Assembly: GCF_000813825.1 (NCBI RefSeq)
Contig: NZ_JWTA01000005.1
Span: 62,001-126,000 of the forward strand
DNA from: Chryseobacterium taiwanense
Lineage (GTDB): Bacteria; Bacteroidota; Bacteroidia; Flavobacteriales; Weeksellaceae
Length of the DNA: 64,000 nucleotides
Reading direction: 5' to 3'
A program made the translations under genes and the position numbers. Below the pieces are notes generated by a model that saw only the letters and a program-made list of their open reading frames with translations, was not told where the DNA came from and ran no database searches. Positions 55,814 through 63,976 of the stretch are shown here, one piece after another (within the stretch, counting starts at the first letter, position 1; the number at the start of each line of letters is the position of its first letter).

Positions 55814-55826
55814 AAGGTTTTGGTAT
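55799..55826. terminator. Bidirectional dyad terminator at convergent stop codons
   Basis: Perfect 13-bp arms (55799-55811 and 55814-55826) flank a central AA; in RNA the loop opens to about four bases. The stop codons of both convergent genes lie at its centre (55811-55813 on +, 55810-55812 on -). In the minus direction a run of seven T follows the hairpin, a good intrinsic terminator. In the plus direction the tail is ATCC, so termination there is weaker. Confidence 0.8.
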
Positions 55827-57048
55827 ATCCTATCGTAATATCATATTGATTTCCTTTTTCATTCGGCCGGTATTCTTGGTTGTAATACATTGCCGAAACG
55901 GAAAATAAATTTGACTTATTAATTGAGAAATTATATTCTCCACCTATTTTAAAGGTCTTTAACTTGTAAGTTTCATTTTCCAAAAGGTTATTAATACTCT
56001 CTTCTGGGCTTATTCCTGTTCCGATCTGGAATCCAAAATAATCATAAGCACCTTTGGTGTAATAGCGCATTGTTCCGGTATAAGAATGAGAAATGTTTTT
56101 ATTATCCGGAGAAATATAAGTGCGAAGATTAAACCAGAAGTTTTTGTAATACTTTCCTACAGAAGCGGTGTACATCCAGATATTACTGCTGAAATAAAGC
56201 TGTCTGTATCCTATTTCTCCTTCAAAACTGTGAGGAAGATTAGCGAAAAGAGAAACTCCTGTACGGTATTTTGGAAATATACCTACATCATTAGAATATC
56301 CTGCTCCAGCATATAAATAAAATGTTTTCGAAATTCTTGGATATGCTTCCAGTTCAATCTGAGTTCCGTTTTCTGCAAACTTATTGGCATAGTTACCTCT
56401 TATAATAAATGAACCAATAGAAGTAGCTCTTTTATAGCTAACTCCTATAATATGCCAGTCATCATTAAACTGTTTGTCAAAATGTGAATAATTATAAGTG
56501 ATCCCTACAGCATTTTTAGATGTTAATTCCTTGATTCTTATAGAAAGCGCTCTGGCTTCCGTATTTTTAGGATTGATTTCCAGTACAGATGAGGTTGCTT
56601 TTTCCGCTTCAACAAATTGATTGTTGCTGTTATACACTTTTGCTTTTAATAATAGTAATTCTTCTGATTGAGGATGATAACTTAATCCTTTATCAATAAT
56701 AGTGATTGCCTTGTCATATTGATTGTTCCAGTATTCAAGAGAAGCATACGCAATAAAGAAATCCTGATCTTTTACATTCTTCTGATCAAGTTTCTCAAAA
56801 ACCTGTCTTGCCGAAGTAAGATCATCACTCCAAGTATACACTCTGCCTAAAAAAACAGAAATATCGGTATAATCCGGTGATTTATCCAATGCCTGTTGTG
56901 CAAGTTTAATGGCTGTAGGATAATCTTTTTCATCGAAAGCAGCTTTCCTTGCTTTAGCAAACAAATCATCTGAACTCAGATTTTCTTGGCCATATAAACT
57001 AAAAGGTAATAATAAGAAAAGTAAAAAACTAAAAAGTGTTTTCATCAT
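55810..57048 (-). CDS. TPR plus YaiO-type outer-membrane beta-barrel protein
   Basis: This 412-aa secreted protein has a signal peptide (KTLFSFLLFLLLPFSLYGQ), tetratricopeptide repeats over about residues 25-175 (for example DYPTAIKLAQQALDKSPDY and QFVEAEKATSSVLEINPKN) and a C-terminal barrel region with alternating aromatic strands ending in Phe (DITIGYTKTF), the YaiO-domain layout. TPR plus barrel is the plan of exopolysaccharide outer-membrane exporters such as PgaA and BcsC. It converges on the synthase fusion gene and overlaps it by 4 bases. I infer it is the outer-membrane port of that system; a separate promoter is implied by its strand. Confidence 0.85.
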   Translation of the reverse strand: MMKTLFSFLLFLLLPFSLYGQENLSSDDLFAKARKAAFDEKDYPTAIKLAQQALDKSPDYTDISVFLGRVYTWSDDLTSARQVFEKLDQKNVKDQDFFIAYASLEYWNNQYDKAITIIDKGLSYHPQSEELLLLKAKVYNSNNQFVEAEKATSSVLEINPKNTEARALSIRIKELTSKNAVGITYNYSHFDKQFNDDWHIIGVSYKRATSIGSFIIRGNYANKFAENGTQIELEAYPRISKTFYLYAGAGYSNDVGIFPKYRTGVSLFANLPHSFEGEIGYRQLYFSSNIWMYTASVGKYYKNFWFNLRTYISPDNKNISHSYTGTMRYYTKGAYDYFGFQIGTGISPEESINNLLENETYKLKTFKIGGEYNFSINKSNLFSVSAMYYNQEYRPNEKGNQYDITIGYTKTF

Positions 57049-57278
57049 AGAAATAAATAATATGGTAAAGCTAATATTTTTTATAGAAATTATAATAAAG
57101 ATTTAAAATAGATTGTCAACTTATTTAATGTGTTTTTTGAAACTAAATGAGTGTTGAAGCGGATTTTAAATAATATGGGTAAAAAACATAAATAAAAAAT
57201 TCCCCTAAATATGAAATAGTCAAAATTTTTTCATATTTTTACTAAGTATCTAATTGGTGAAAAATCTAATTGCGGGAT

Positions 57279-57707
57279 ATGTACTGTAAACACTTTATAT
57301 TAATATTTTTCCTATTTGCATCGCTGAAATGCCTTGCACAGGAGAGCGTGAGACTTAATATAAGGCTGTATCCTATTCAAACCCTTTCTGTTCCGAGCAA
57401 TAATTCTGAAACTTTAGCGCAAAATAAAACATCTGTTGTTGTATCTGATGCCAAATATATTAAAGTATCAAGTCTTTCTGGTTTTCAGGTAAAAATGCAC
57501 AGAGAAATTTACAATGCTGATAAAAAAACTTTTGCGACGGAAAATAATTACAATAAAGACTATGCTCTTATTGATAAACGCAAAGGCGGAATTGATGAAA
57601 AGATTGCAATAAGTAATGATTTTCTATCAGAAGGCAATGTTAATAAAATTAATCCAGGCTCAAATAATTTATATCACACATTAGTGTATACGATTATTTC
57701 TCAGTAA
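57279..57707 (+). CDS. Small secreted protein, minor pilin-like subunit
   Basis: From ATG 57279 this is 142 aa with a signal peptide (HFILIFFLFASLKCLAQ); an in-frame TTG at 57270 adds three residues and is less likely. The mature start SVRLNIRLYPIQTLSV and end YHTLVYTIISQ match the start (IVTLNVKLKPVQTLVV) and end (YTTTVTYTIFAK) of the next gene's product, so the two are paralogues. The alternating hydrophobic N-terminal strand resembles the donor strand of chaperone-usher pilins. I do not recognise a named family. It probably is a minor subunit. Confidence 0.7.
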   Translation: MYCKHFILIFFLFASLKCLAQESVRLNIRLYPIQTLSVPSNNSETLAQNKTSVVVSDAKYIKVSSLSGFQVKMHREIYNADKKTFATENNYNKDYALIDKRKGGIDEKIAISNDFLSEGNVNKINPGSNNLYHTLVYTIISQ

Positions 57708-57904
57708 AATTTCAATTGTTTGCTGGGTTTCGCTATGTTTCAAATAATATTTTTTTTTGTTTTTGTAATTATTGTATCTGCAATGTTTTTTTGATTTTGC
57801 GGCTATTATTTTGTAATTATTATCTTTTATACTTAATAAAATTCATGTAATTTTTTATTTATCTTCTGTTTATTCATAAATATTGTTTGTGATATATAAT
57901 TTCA

Positions 57905-57940
57905 AAACTTGTTTAAAATTACAAGTTTAAAGTCTTTTTT
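57905..57940 (+). terminator. Candidate terminator ahead of the major subunit promoter
   Basis: AAACTTGT (57905-57912) pairs with ACAAGTTT (57921-57928) around an 8-base loop, followed after 6 bases by seven T. The stem is AT-rich and nearly 200 bases beyond the upstream stop codon, so strength is doubtful. Confidence 0.4.
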
Positions 57941-57967
57941 TACAAAATAACTCTAATTATTAGCGTC

Positions 57968-57975
57968 TACTTTTG
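57968..57975 (+). promoter_or_regulatory. -7 promoter element of the fimbrial-like operon
   Basis: TACTTTTG fits TAnnTTTG. Transcription from it would give a leader of about 43 bases before ATG 58025. No TTTG lies at the 18-base spacing upstream. Confidence 0.5.
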
Positions 57976-58024
57976 CACCCGATAATTTAATCAATAATTA
58001 ATAAACAGAAAATATAATTCAACA

Positions 58025-58576
58025 ATGAAAAAATTTATCTTAGCATCTTTTGCCTTTTTAGGATTTGCAACAGTAAGCGCTCAAAATATCGTTACATTAA
58101 ACGTAAAATTGAAACCAGTTCAAACTCTTGTAGTAAATCCAGCTCAAACAACTGTAGATTTAGTATATGATTCAAAAGCTAAATATGCAGCAGGTGTATC
58201 TTCAGAACAAGATAACCACTTAACAGTATACAGTACAGGTGGTTTTGAGGTAAAAGTACAAGCTGCTGGGGCAACTATGTCAACAACGGTAAATGGTACA
58301 ACAAAGTCAATCGATACAAATTCAATTAAAGTATTAGCAGCAGCAGCTGGTACTAATGCATTAGGAAGTGCTACTTATGCACCGGCAGTTGCTCTTTCTA
58401 ATACAAATGCATCACTTTTAACATCAACTTCAGGTGGAGTGAATAAGAATATCAAAGTAACATATAGCGGTGCAAGTGCAGATACATATGTAGATAATTA
58501 TATTGCAGATTCTACTAATTCTGGAGCAGAAACTGTATATACAACTACAGTTACTTACACTATTTTTGCAAAATAA
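58025..58576 (+). CDS. Secreted major pilin-like subunit
   Basis: This 183-aa protein has a clear signal peptide ending VSAQ. The mature part is rich in Thr, Ser, Ala and Val with alternating beta-strand pattern and no cysteine, as expected of an abundant surface fibre subunit. IVTLNVKLKPVQTLVV at the mature N-terminus resembles a donor strand. C-A-G-A-rich, regular codons (GTA, ACA, GCA) differ from the neighbours and suggest high expression. It has its own -7 box and is followed by a stem-loop before the chaperone gene. The family is not known to me; the pilin role comes from the operon. Confidence 0.72.
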   Translation: MKKFILASFAFLGFATVSAQNIVTLNVKLKPVQTLVVNPAQTTVDLVYDSKAKYAAGVSSEQDNHLTVYSTGGFEVKVQAAGATMSTTVNGTTKSIDTNSIKVLAAAAGTNALGSATYAPAVALSNTNASLLTSTSGGVNKNIKVTYSGASADTYVDNYIADSTNSGAETVYTTTVTYTIFAK

Positions 58577-58598
58577 AATATATAATTAAGATAGGAAA

Positions 58599-58635
58599 AG
58601 AAAAAGTGTTGCAGGAGAAATGTGGCACTTTTTCT
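58599..58635 (+). terminator. Stem-loop between major subunit and chaperone gene
   Basis: AGAAAAAGTG (58599-58608) pairs perfectly with CACTTTTTCT (58626-58635) around a 17-base loop. The descending arm contains five T but no T tract follows. It looks like a partial terminator or a stabiliser of the upstream mRNA. It also covers the ATG at 58620, arguing that translation starts at 58659. Confidence 0.6.
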
Positions 58636-58658
58636 GTATTATTACAAAAAATATTTTA

Positions 58659-59462
58659 ATGAAAAAACTGTTCGTTGCTTTCTCGTTTCTGGCGTATTCT
58701 TTTTTGTGTACCATCAATGCTCAAACCGGAGTTTCTGTTTCCCCTCCCAGAGTATATTTTGAATCGGAATTGGGACGAAGTAATACACAACAGATTACCA
58801 TAACTAATGAAAGCGTTAAAAATTCATTGGACTTGGCGGTAAGCTTAGGAGACTGGGAGTATGATGGGAAAGGAGAGAACATGATGTATGCGGCAAATAC
58901 TTTACCTGTTTCTTGTGCGAACTGGATTTCTGTAAAAAAAGAAGATTCTTATTTTACACTGGCTCCGGGAGAAAAGAAAGAGATTAATGTTACGATTACA
59001 GTTCCCAACACACTATCAGATAAGCTGGCAACACATTCAGCGGTTTTATATGTAAGCCAAATGAATCCGGTAGATGATATAGACAGTAAAGGTGCCAATA
59101 TAAAAGTAAGTATCCGTTCAGGAATTAAGCTTTTTCATAAACTCTCTTCTGCTAATGTCAAGAAAATTGAAATTCAGAATCTGGTATATGATAAATCCAA
59201 TAATAAACTTTCTCTGTTTTTTGAAAATCAGGGAAATGTATGGACAGACGGGAGGGTGTATACCGACCTGGTAAACACACAAACGGGAAAAAAAACGACA
59301 CTGGATAATATTGTTTTTTATACTATGCCCGGAAACAAAAGAGAAATGGATATTGTTCTTCCTACAACATTAGAAAAAGGAAAATATACAGCCTCTGTGA
59401 TGATTGATTATGGTGATGCCAATAATTTGGAAGTTGGAGAACTAAACTTTAATTATGAGTAA
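58659..59462 (+). CDS. PapD-like periplasmic fimbrial chaperone
   Basis: From ATG 58659 this is 267 aa with a signal peptide (KKLFVAFSFLAYSFLCTINA). The N-terminal domain is PapD-like: GVSVSPPRVYFESE carries the conserved Arg region, ITITNES the first strand pair, and FTLAPGEKKEINVTITVP the segment before the subunit-binding strand. A second Ig-like domain spans about residues 150-265. Chaperones of this class hold pilin subunits by donating a strand. Its gene overlaps the next by 8 bases. Family-level call from motifs; divergence from proteobacterial members is large. Confidence 0.78.
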   Translation: MKKLFVAFSFLAYSFLCTINAQTGVSVSPPRVYFESELGRSNTQQITITNESVKNSLDLAVSLGDWEYDGKGENMMYAANTLPVSCANWISVKKEDSYFTLAPGEKKEINVTITVPNTLSDKLATHSAVLYVSQMNPVDDIDSKGANIKVSIRSGIKLFHKLSSANVKKIEIQNLVYDKSNNKLSLFFENQGNVWTDGRVYTDLVNTQTGKKTTLDNIVFYTMPGNKREMDIVLPTTLEKGKYTASVMIDYGDANNLEVGELNFNYE

Positions 59463-60477
59463 AAAAATCTTTATTATATTCTTGTTCATTTCAATTCAAT
59501 GTTTTGCAGGGAAATTGACTTTTAAGCCTTGGGAAAATAATAGTTTCTTGCAGATCAATTCTTACAATGGAAACATGAGTCAAAATGCGTTCACGGTGAG
59601 ATTTGATGGTAATGGAAATATTGATGAACCGAAATGGAGGCTTTCAGCGCAATTGAAAGGGGTGATTACCAACGGAACTTATACATTTCCGGCAGATAAA
59701 GTTTCTTTTCAGCCTGTTTTTACGACAGGAAGTGCAACACCTGGTCCGGTTCCTACTATTCAGCAGATCGGAATGCCTGCAAGTGTTTTTTTACAGGAAA
59801 ATGTTGAAAAATACTTAGTGCCAAGTTCTAATGCGCCGCTCTCAAATACATCTAATTCAAACGGAGCTTTCTATATGGAAATGGGATTCAGTTTGACCGT
59901 TGCTGGTGGAGCATACCTGGGAAATTATCCGGCTTGGACAGAATTTTCAGTTCCTGTGGAAATAGCAGCTTACGATCAGTACAGCAATTTAATTGGAAAA
60001 TCTGTTATTTATTTTAAATTGCAAATTGCCCAGCTTTCAGGAACGCCTCCGACGAGTACTGAAATGTCTTTGAAACTTGCCTCTGACGCAGTGAATGGGA
60101 CGTTAGAGTTTAAAACAGTTCAGGATTATACAAACGGCGTGAGCGTATCTTATCCTAATGCACTTATTGTAAAAAGTAATACGAATTATCAGGTAAAAGT
60201 AAAGTCTATTCAAGGCCAGTTTACTTCTGCTGCAGGAAGTACATTAGCTCTTGATGCGGTACAGATGGTACTGAATCCTGCTTCTGGGAATACAGGAAGT
60301 ACATTTCCTATTTCGTTGAGCACGTCCTCTCAATTGGTAGCAAAAGGAGGAACTACTCAAAGTGCTAACGTATACTATGATGTCAAATATTCCACATCTG
60401 CTAATGATAATAGATTTATTGAGGCAAAGATGGAAGACTATGCTACTACAATTCAGTATGAGATAATGCCTCAATAA
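59455..60477 (+). CDS. Large secreted subunit, possible tip adhesin
   Basis: This 340-aa protein has a signal peptide (KIFIIFLFISIQCFA) and an all-beta, Ser/Thr/Asn-rich mature part without cysteines. Its C-terminal 100 residues, ending YATTIQYEIMPQ, resemble the ends of the two small subunits (YTIISQ and YTIFAK), while the N-terminal half is unique. A subunit-like domain joined to an extra domain is the layout of two-domain tip adhesins. It lies between chaperone and usher-like genes. Adhesin function is inference; the ligand is unknown. Confidence 0.65.
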   Translation: MSKKIFIIFLFISIQCFAGKLTFKPWENNSFLQINSYNGNMSQNAFTVRFDGNGNIDEPKWRLSAQLKGVITNGTYTFPADKVSFQPVFTTGSATPGPVPTIQQIGMPASVFLQENVEKYLVPSSNAPLSNTSNSNGAFYMEMGFSLTVAGGAYLGNYPAWTEFSVPVEIAAYDQYSNLIGKSVIYFKLQIAQLSGTPPTSTEMSLKLASDAVNGTLEFKTVQDYTNGVSVSYPNALIVKSNTNYQVKVKSIQGQFTSAAGSTLALDAVQMVLNPASGNTGSTFPISLSTSSQLVAKGGTTQSANVYYDVKYSTSANDNRFIEAKMEDYATTIQYEIMPQ

Positions 60478-60494
60478 AAAAAAACTAATCCAAA

Positions 60495-63299
60495 ATGCTT
60501 CATTACTTGTTCAAAAAAGTACTTCTTATTTTTTTGATATCAATCTCTTTTGTATTTACCTCAGCACAGGTCTATCCGGGAATAGACATGGAAATCCGTA
60601 ACGAATCTACTGCAGATAAACCCAATATTGTAGATCTTGTGGTATTGGTAAAAAATGAAAGTTCTTCAAAATTCGATGGAAGTGTTTCTATTGAAGTACC
60701 TAAAGGATTTAGAAGTATTTCAGGAAATCAGATAAAAGTAGAGCTGAATTCAGGAGAAAAAAGATTTTTACCCATAAAGATATTGGTAAGCAATGATGCA
60801 GGATATGGAGATGAAGAAATTGTATTTAGCTTAAAAACCTCGGGAAATGAACTGGTTGTAAAGAAGAAAATAATTCATAGAGTACAGGAGAATAATTCTC
60901 TTAGACTGACTGCCGAGAACCCTCTAATTTACATGAATGAGAATAATATCAACGATTCTATAGAAGTAAAGGCAAGAGTAACCAATATGGGGAACAAAAG
61001 GCAGGATGTTACGGTTGTCTTTAAAATTCCGGAAACGGCTCAAGGAACTATTTTTGTTGAGAAAAAAGGAAAGATTGAAGTGTTGAGAGATACGGTATTT
61101 AGTTTCAAATTTCTCCCTGCTCATATTCTTAAATCTACTCAGGTTACGGTGAGTATCGCCGGATTTAGAGAGCCTGAAAAAGAAATTTTCGGGAATACAT
61201 CAATGTCTATACAGAATATTTCTTCTACGCAACGCTATCAAGATATGCAGCCAATGAATGGTTTTTCGAGCTATGCAAAAAATAGCATTACAGCAAGCTA
61301 TAGAAGAATTGGTGATAATGCAGATATGTATCAGCTGATGGGGTCGGGAGGATTTAATCTTCCTGCAGGATATGTTTTTATTAGCGGAAATATCTATACG
61401 ATGAGTAATCAGAACGATCCGATAGTGAATAATACTTATATTTCTTATCACAGAGGAAATTCTGCTGTTACATTAGGGAATGTAAATAAAATGTTGGAGA
61501 TGCCATTATTTGGTAGAGGAGCGCAATACAGTATTACTTCTTCAGATAAAGATAAAAAAGTAGAACTTGGATTTATTGATCAGAGTTTTAACCTGATTGA
61601 GAAAACTCCGTTTTTGCAAAATGGGTATGGAATGTATGCAAAAGGAACACTTGGAGCTCAAAATACTTCCAAAAGTATATCCGGAGTATATGTTTTCAGA
61701 AATGATCCTTATGAAAAAGCAAATCATAACCTTTTAGGAACAGATATTCAATATCTTTTCAATAAAGAATGGAGGGTGAATGCAAAGTTATATTCGGGGA
61801 TGAGTTTTTATGAAGAAGACCATTCTACAAAGCCTTCTCTTGGAGTAGAATCTCAGTATTCAGGTGTGATCAGTAAAATCAACCTTAACGGAAGTTACTT
61901 CTACAGTACCGATTATTATCCTGGGAATAGAAGAGGAGTGTTACAGGTACAGCAAAGTTTCTCTAAGAATATTTTTAAAGAGCATTATGCGTATGCCAAT
62001 ATACTAGTTTCTGATTTTTCACCTAAGTATTTTTCTTACGATTACAATACGAGATCTCAGAATGTAAGATTAGATACCGGAATTAATTTCGCAAGAAAAG
62101 GGAATTTCGGATGGGGAATCGGCTATCAGTATCAGGAAGAAACATCCAATAACTACAATTCTTTTCTGGGAATACTAAATTCTTCTGACCTGAATATGTT
62201 GAAAGCCCAAAGGTTTACAGAATATACAAGTTGGACAAGTCCAAATAAAAAACACTCTTCAATTTTAGGAATAGAAGGAGGATTGGTAACTTATCCGGAT
62301 ATGGAGAAGCCGAGATTTCAGATGAAGCTCTCAGGAAATTACGGATATAAAGCATTCAATTTTAGTTATATTTATCAATATGGAGCGTATTTCCTTTCAG
62401 AATATGCTTTCTCAAAAATGATGAATAGAACGGATGACTATAAAAAACTGTCTTTATCAGCTTTTTATAATAAAGCATTCTTTAAAGATAAAGTAAATCT
62501 TACGTCAGGAGTATCCTATACAGATGATGTTTTGTATGGTAAAGCACCTTCTGCATTCTTTAATCTGAAATATCTGGGAAAACAATATGGGCTTTATTTG
62601 AACTCATCTTGGTATAGATATTCGGTGGGAGTATTGCATAATAATATGCTGACTATTGAAGCTGGAATTACCCTTAATCTTCCAACCAATACTTTAGATC
62701 CTGGTAAAAAAGGAAGTATAAAAGCTTTCGTTTATTATGATAATAATGATAATAATAGATATGATGAGGGAGATGAAGCAGCTGATGGATATGTTATTAT
62801 GATTAATAATATTTCTTTCAAAAGCAACAAAGAAGGAAATGTGGAATACAAGCAGATCCCATATGGTAAATATCGTTTGAAACAAGTTATTCAGCAAGGT
62901 TGGTATTATGATGAGATGGATATAGAAATGGATTCCCACCGTCGTCCATTAGAAATACCGCTTCACAGAAACGGAACTATTCGTGGAAAAATAACCTATG
63001 ATTTTGATGCGAAAACTGCTCAGGAATTCAATCCTAAATTAGGAGGGATTATCATTAATATTTTCCAGGGAGAAAAGTTATTACAAAGAATTGCAACTGA
63101 TGAAAACGGAGAGTTTTTAGCATTTTTAGGAACAGGAGAATATAGGATTTCTCTGAATGAAAGTACACTTCCTGTAAATACATATTGTGAGCAGGCTTAC
63201 GTAGATACCGAAAGTATTGCAGGTAAAATATCTGTCGTTAATCCTTTTGTGATTAAGGTAAAAGAAAAGAAAATTCGAGTAAAGAAATTCGGGAATTAA
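60495..63299 (+). CDS. Usher-like outer-membrane barrel protein with Ig-like and CnaB-like domains
   Basis: This 934-aa exported protein has a signal peptide (LLIFLISISFVFTSAQ), two Ig-like domains (about 25-235), a long region of alternating aromatic strands (about 240-735) consistent with a large barrel, and C-terminal SdrD/CnaB-like and carboxypeptidase-regulatory-like segments (KAFVYYDNNDNNRYDEGDEA; TIRGKITYDFDAK). TLGNVNKMLEMPLFGRGAQY resembles the Gly-Asn/Asp ... FRGAQL segment of FimD-type ushers. Gene order (subunits, chaperone, adhesin, this) supports an usher. Standard usher N- and C-terminal domains are not recognisable, so homology needs structure-level support. Confidence 0.68.
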   Translation: MLHYLFKKVLLIFLISISFVFTSAQVYPGIDMEIRNESTADKPNIVDLVVLVKNESSSKFDGSVSIEVPKGFRSISGNQIKVELNSGEKRFLPIKILVSNDAGYGDEEIVFSLKTSGNELVVKKKIIHRVQENNSLRLTAENPLIYMNENNINDSIEVKARVTNMGNKRQDVTVVFKIPETAQGTIFVEKKGKIEVLRDTVFSFKFLPAHILKSTQVTVSIAGFREPEKEIFGNTSMSIQNISSTQRYQDMQPMNGFSSYAKNSITASYRRIGDNADMYQLMGSGGFNLPAGYVFISGNIYTMSNQNDPIVNNTYISYHRGNSAVTLGNVNKMLEMPLFGRGAQYSITSSDKDKKVELGFIDQSFNLIEKTPFLQNGYGMYAKGTLGAQNTSKSISGVYVFRNDPYEKANHNLLGTDIQYLFNKEWRVNAKLYSGMSFYEEDHSTKPSLGVESQYSGVISKINLNGSYFYSTDYYPGNRRGVLQVQQSFSKNIFKEHYAYANILVSDFSPKYFSYDYNTRSQNVRLDTGINFARKGNFGWGIGYQYQEETSNNYNSFLGILNSSDLNMLKAQRFTEYTSWTSPNKKHSSILGIEGGLVTYPDMEKPRFQMKLSGNYGYKAFNFSYIYQYGAYFLSEYAFSKMMNRTDDYKKLSLSAFYNKAFFKDKVNLTSGVSYTDDVLYGKAPSAFFNLKYLGKQYGLYLNSSWYRYSVGVLHNNMLTIEAGITLNLPTNTLDPGKKGSIKAFVYYDNNDNNRYDEGDEAADGYVIMINNISFKSNKEGNVEYKQIPYGKYRLKQVIQQGWYYDEMDIEMDSHRRPLEIPLHRNGTIRGKITYDFDAKTAQEFNPKLGGIIINIFQGEKLLQRIATDENGEFLAFLGTGEYRISLNESTLPVNTYCEQAYVDTESIAGKISVVNPFVIKVKEKKIRVKKFGN

Positions 63300-63313
63300 A
63301 TTCTCATATAGTA

Positions 63314-63339
63314 AAACCCATCTCATTGTAGATGGGTTT
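63314..63339 (+). terminator. Terminator after the usher-like gene
   Basis: AAACCCATCT (63314-63323) and AGATGGGTTT (63330-63339) form a perfect 10-bp stem with a CATTGT loop, 15 bases after the stop. The T tract is short (GATATTT), but the stem is strong. It overlaps the longest ORF start of the next gene (63332), which is therefore rejected. Confidence 0.7.
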
Positions 63340-63381
63340 GATATTTAATATAAGGTTTAAAGCTATATCTTCCATATTTCA

Positions 63382-63389
63382 TATATTTG
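63382..63389 (+). promoter_or_regulatory. -7 promoter element of the terminal sugar transferase gene
   Basis: TATATTTG fits TAnnTTTG and lies 14 bases before ATG 63404. It supports that start codon. The upstream half is not clear. Confidence 0.5.
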
Positions 63390-63403
63390 TCAGGAATTCG
63401 GAA

Positions 63404-63976
63404 ATGGTGAAAAAATATCCTTGGTGGAAAGCGTTAATGGACTATAGCATGGCATTGATAATGATAATGCTTTTTATGCCTGTGTTTGTTATATTGGTAA
63501 TTTTAACATCTATAGATACAGGATTTCCAGGTATTTTCACGCAACAAAGAGTAGGGCTAGGCGGAAAGTTTTTTGTGATTTATAAATTCCGAACCTATCA
63601 TCCAAAGACTTCCCAGAAATCTGGTTTTGGAGAATGGATGAGAAAGACCAAACTGGATGAACTTCCGCAGCTTTTTAATATTCTTAAAGGAGAAATGTCT
63701 TTTGTTGGTCCGCGTCCTGATATTGCGGGTTATTATGATACATTAGAAGGAGATGATCGTTTGGTATTAAGATTAAAACCGGGGCTTACTTCTGAAGCCG
63801 GTATTAAATATAGAAATGAAGAAGAGCTTCTTCAAAATCAGTCAGAGCCTCTGAAATTTAATGATGAAGTCCTTTTCCCAGATAAAATAAAAATGAATTT
63901 GGAATATTATCACAAGCTTTCTTTTGAAACAGATGTTCTTATTTTACTCAAAACGTTTTCGATCCTAAAAGGATAA
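63404..63976 (+). CDS. Short undecaprenyl-phosphate sugar transferase (PglC/WcaJ C-terminal type)
   Basis: From ATG 63404 this is 190 aa (MVKKYPWWKALMDYSMA); the longer ORF from 63332 begins inside a terminator stem. One membrane helix (LIMIMLFMPVFVILVILTS) is followed by the catalytic domain with YKFRTYHP, KTKLDELPQLFNIL and MSFVGPRPDIAGYY. It is a second initiating phosphoglycosyl transferase, distinct from that at 41472, and may begin another glycan locus continuing to the right of the window. Donor is unknown. The last 24 bases of the window hold no gene. Confidence 0.88.
   Translation: MVKKYPWWKALMDYSMALIMIMLFMPVFVILVILTSIDTGFPGIFTQQRVGLGGKFFVIYKFRTYHPKTSQKSGFGEWMRKTKLDELPQLFNILKGEMSFVGPRPDIAGYYDTLEGDDRLVLRLKPGLTSEAGIKYRNEEELLQNQSEPLKFNDEVLFPDKIKMNLEYYHKLSFETDVLILLKTFSILKG

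Larger units (their letters stand above)
57708..58024. other. Gap before the major subunit gene
   Basis: These 317 very AT-rich bases contain no ORF. They hold a small hairpin with a T tract (57905-57940) and a -7 box (57968-57975), so they end one transcript and start another. Confidence 0.6.

Noticed and set aside
58620..58658. Chaperone start at ATG 58620
   Set aside because: It lies within the loop and stem of a hairpin and puts 13 residues before a good signal peptide that begins at 58659.
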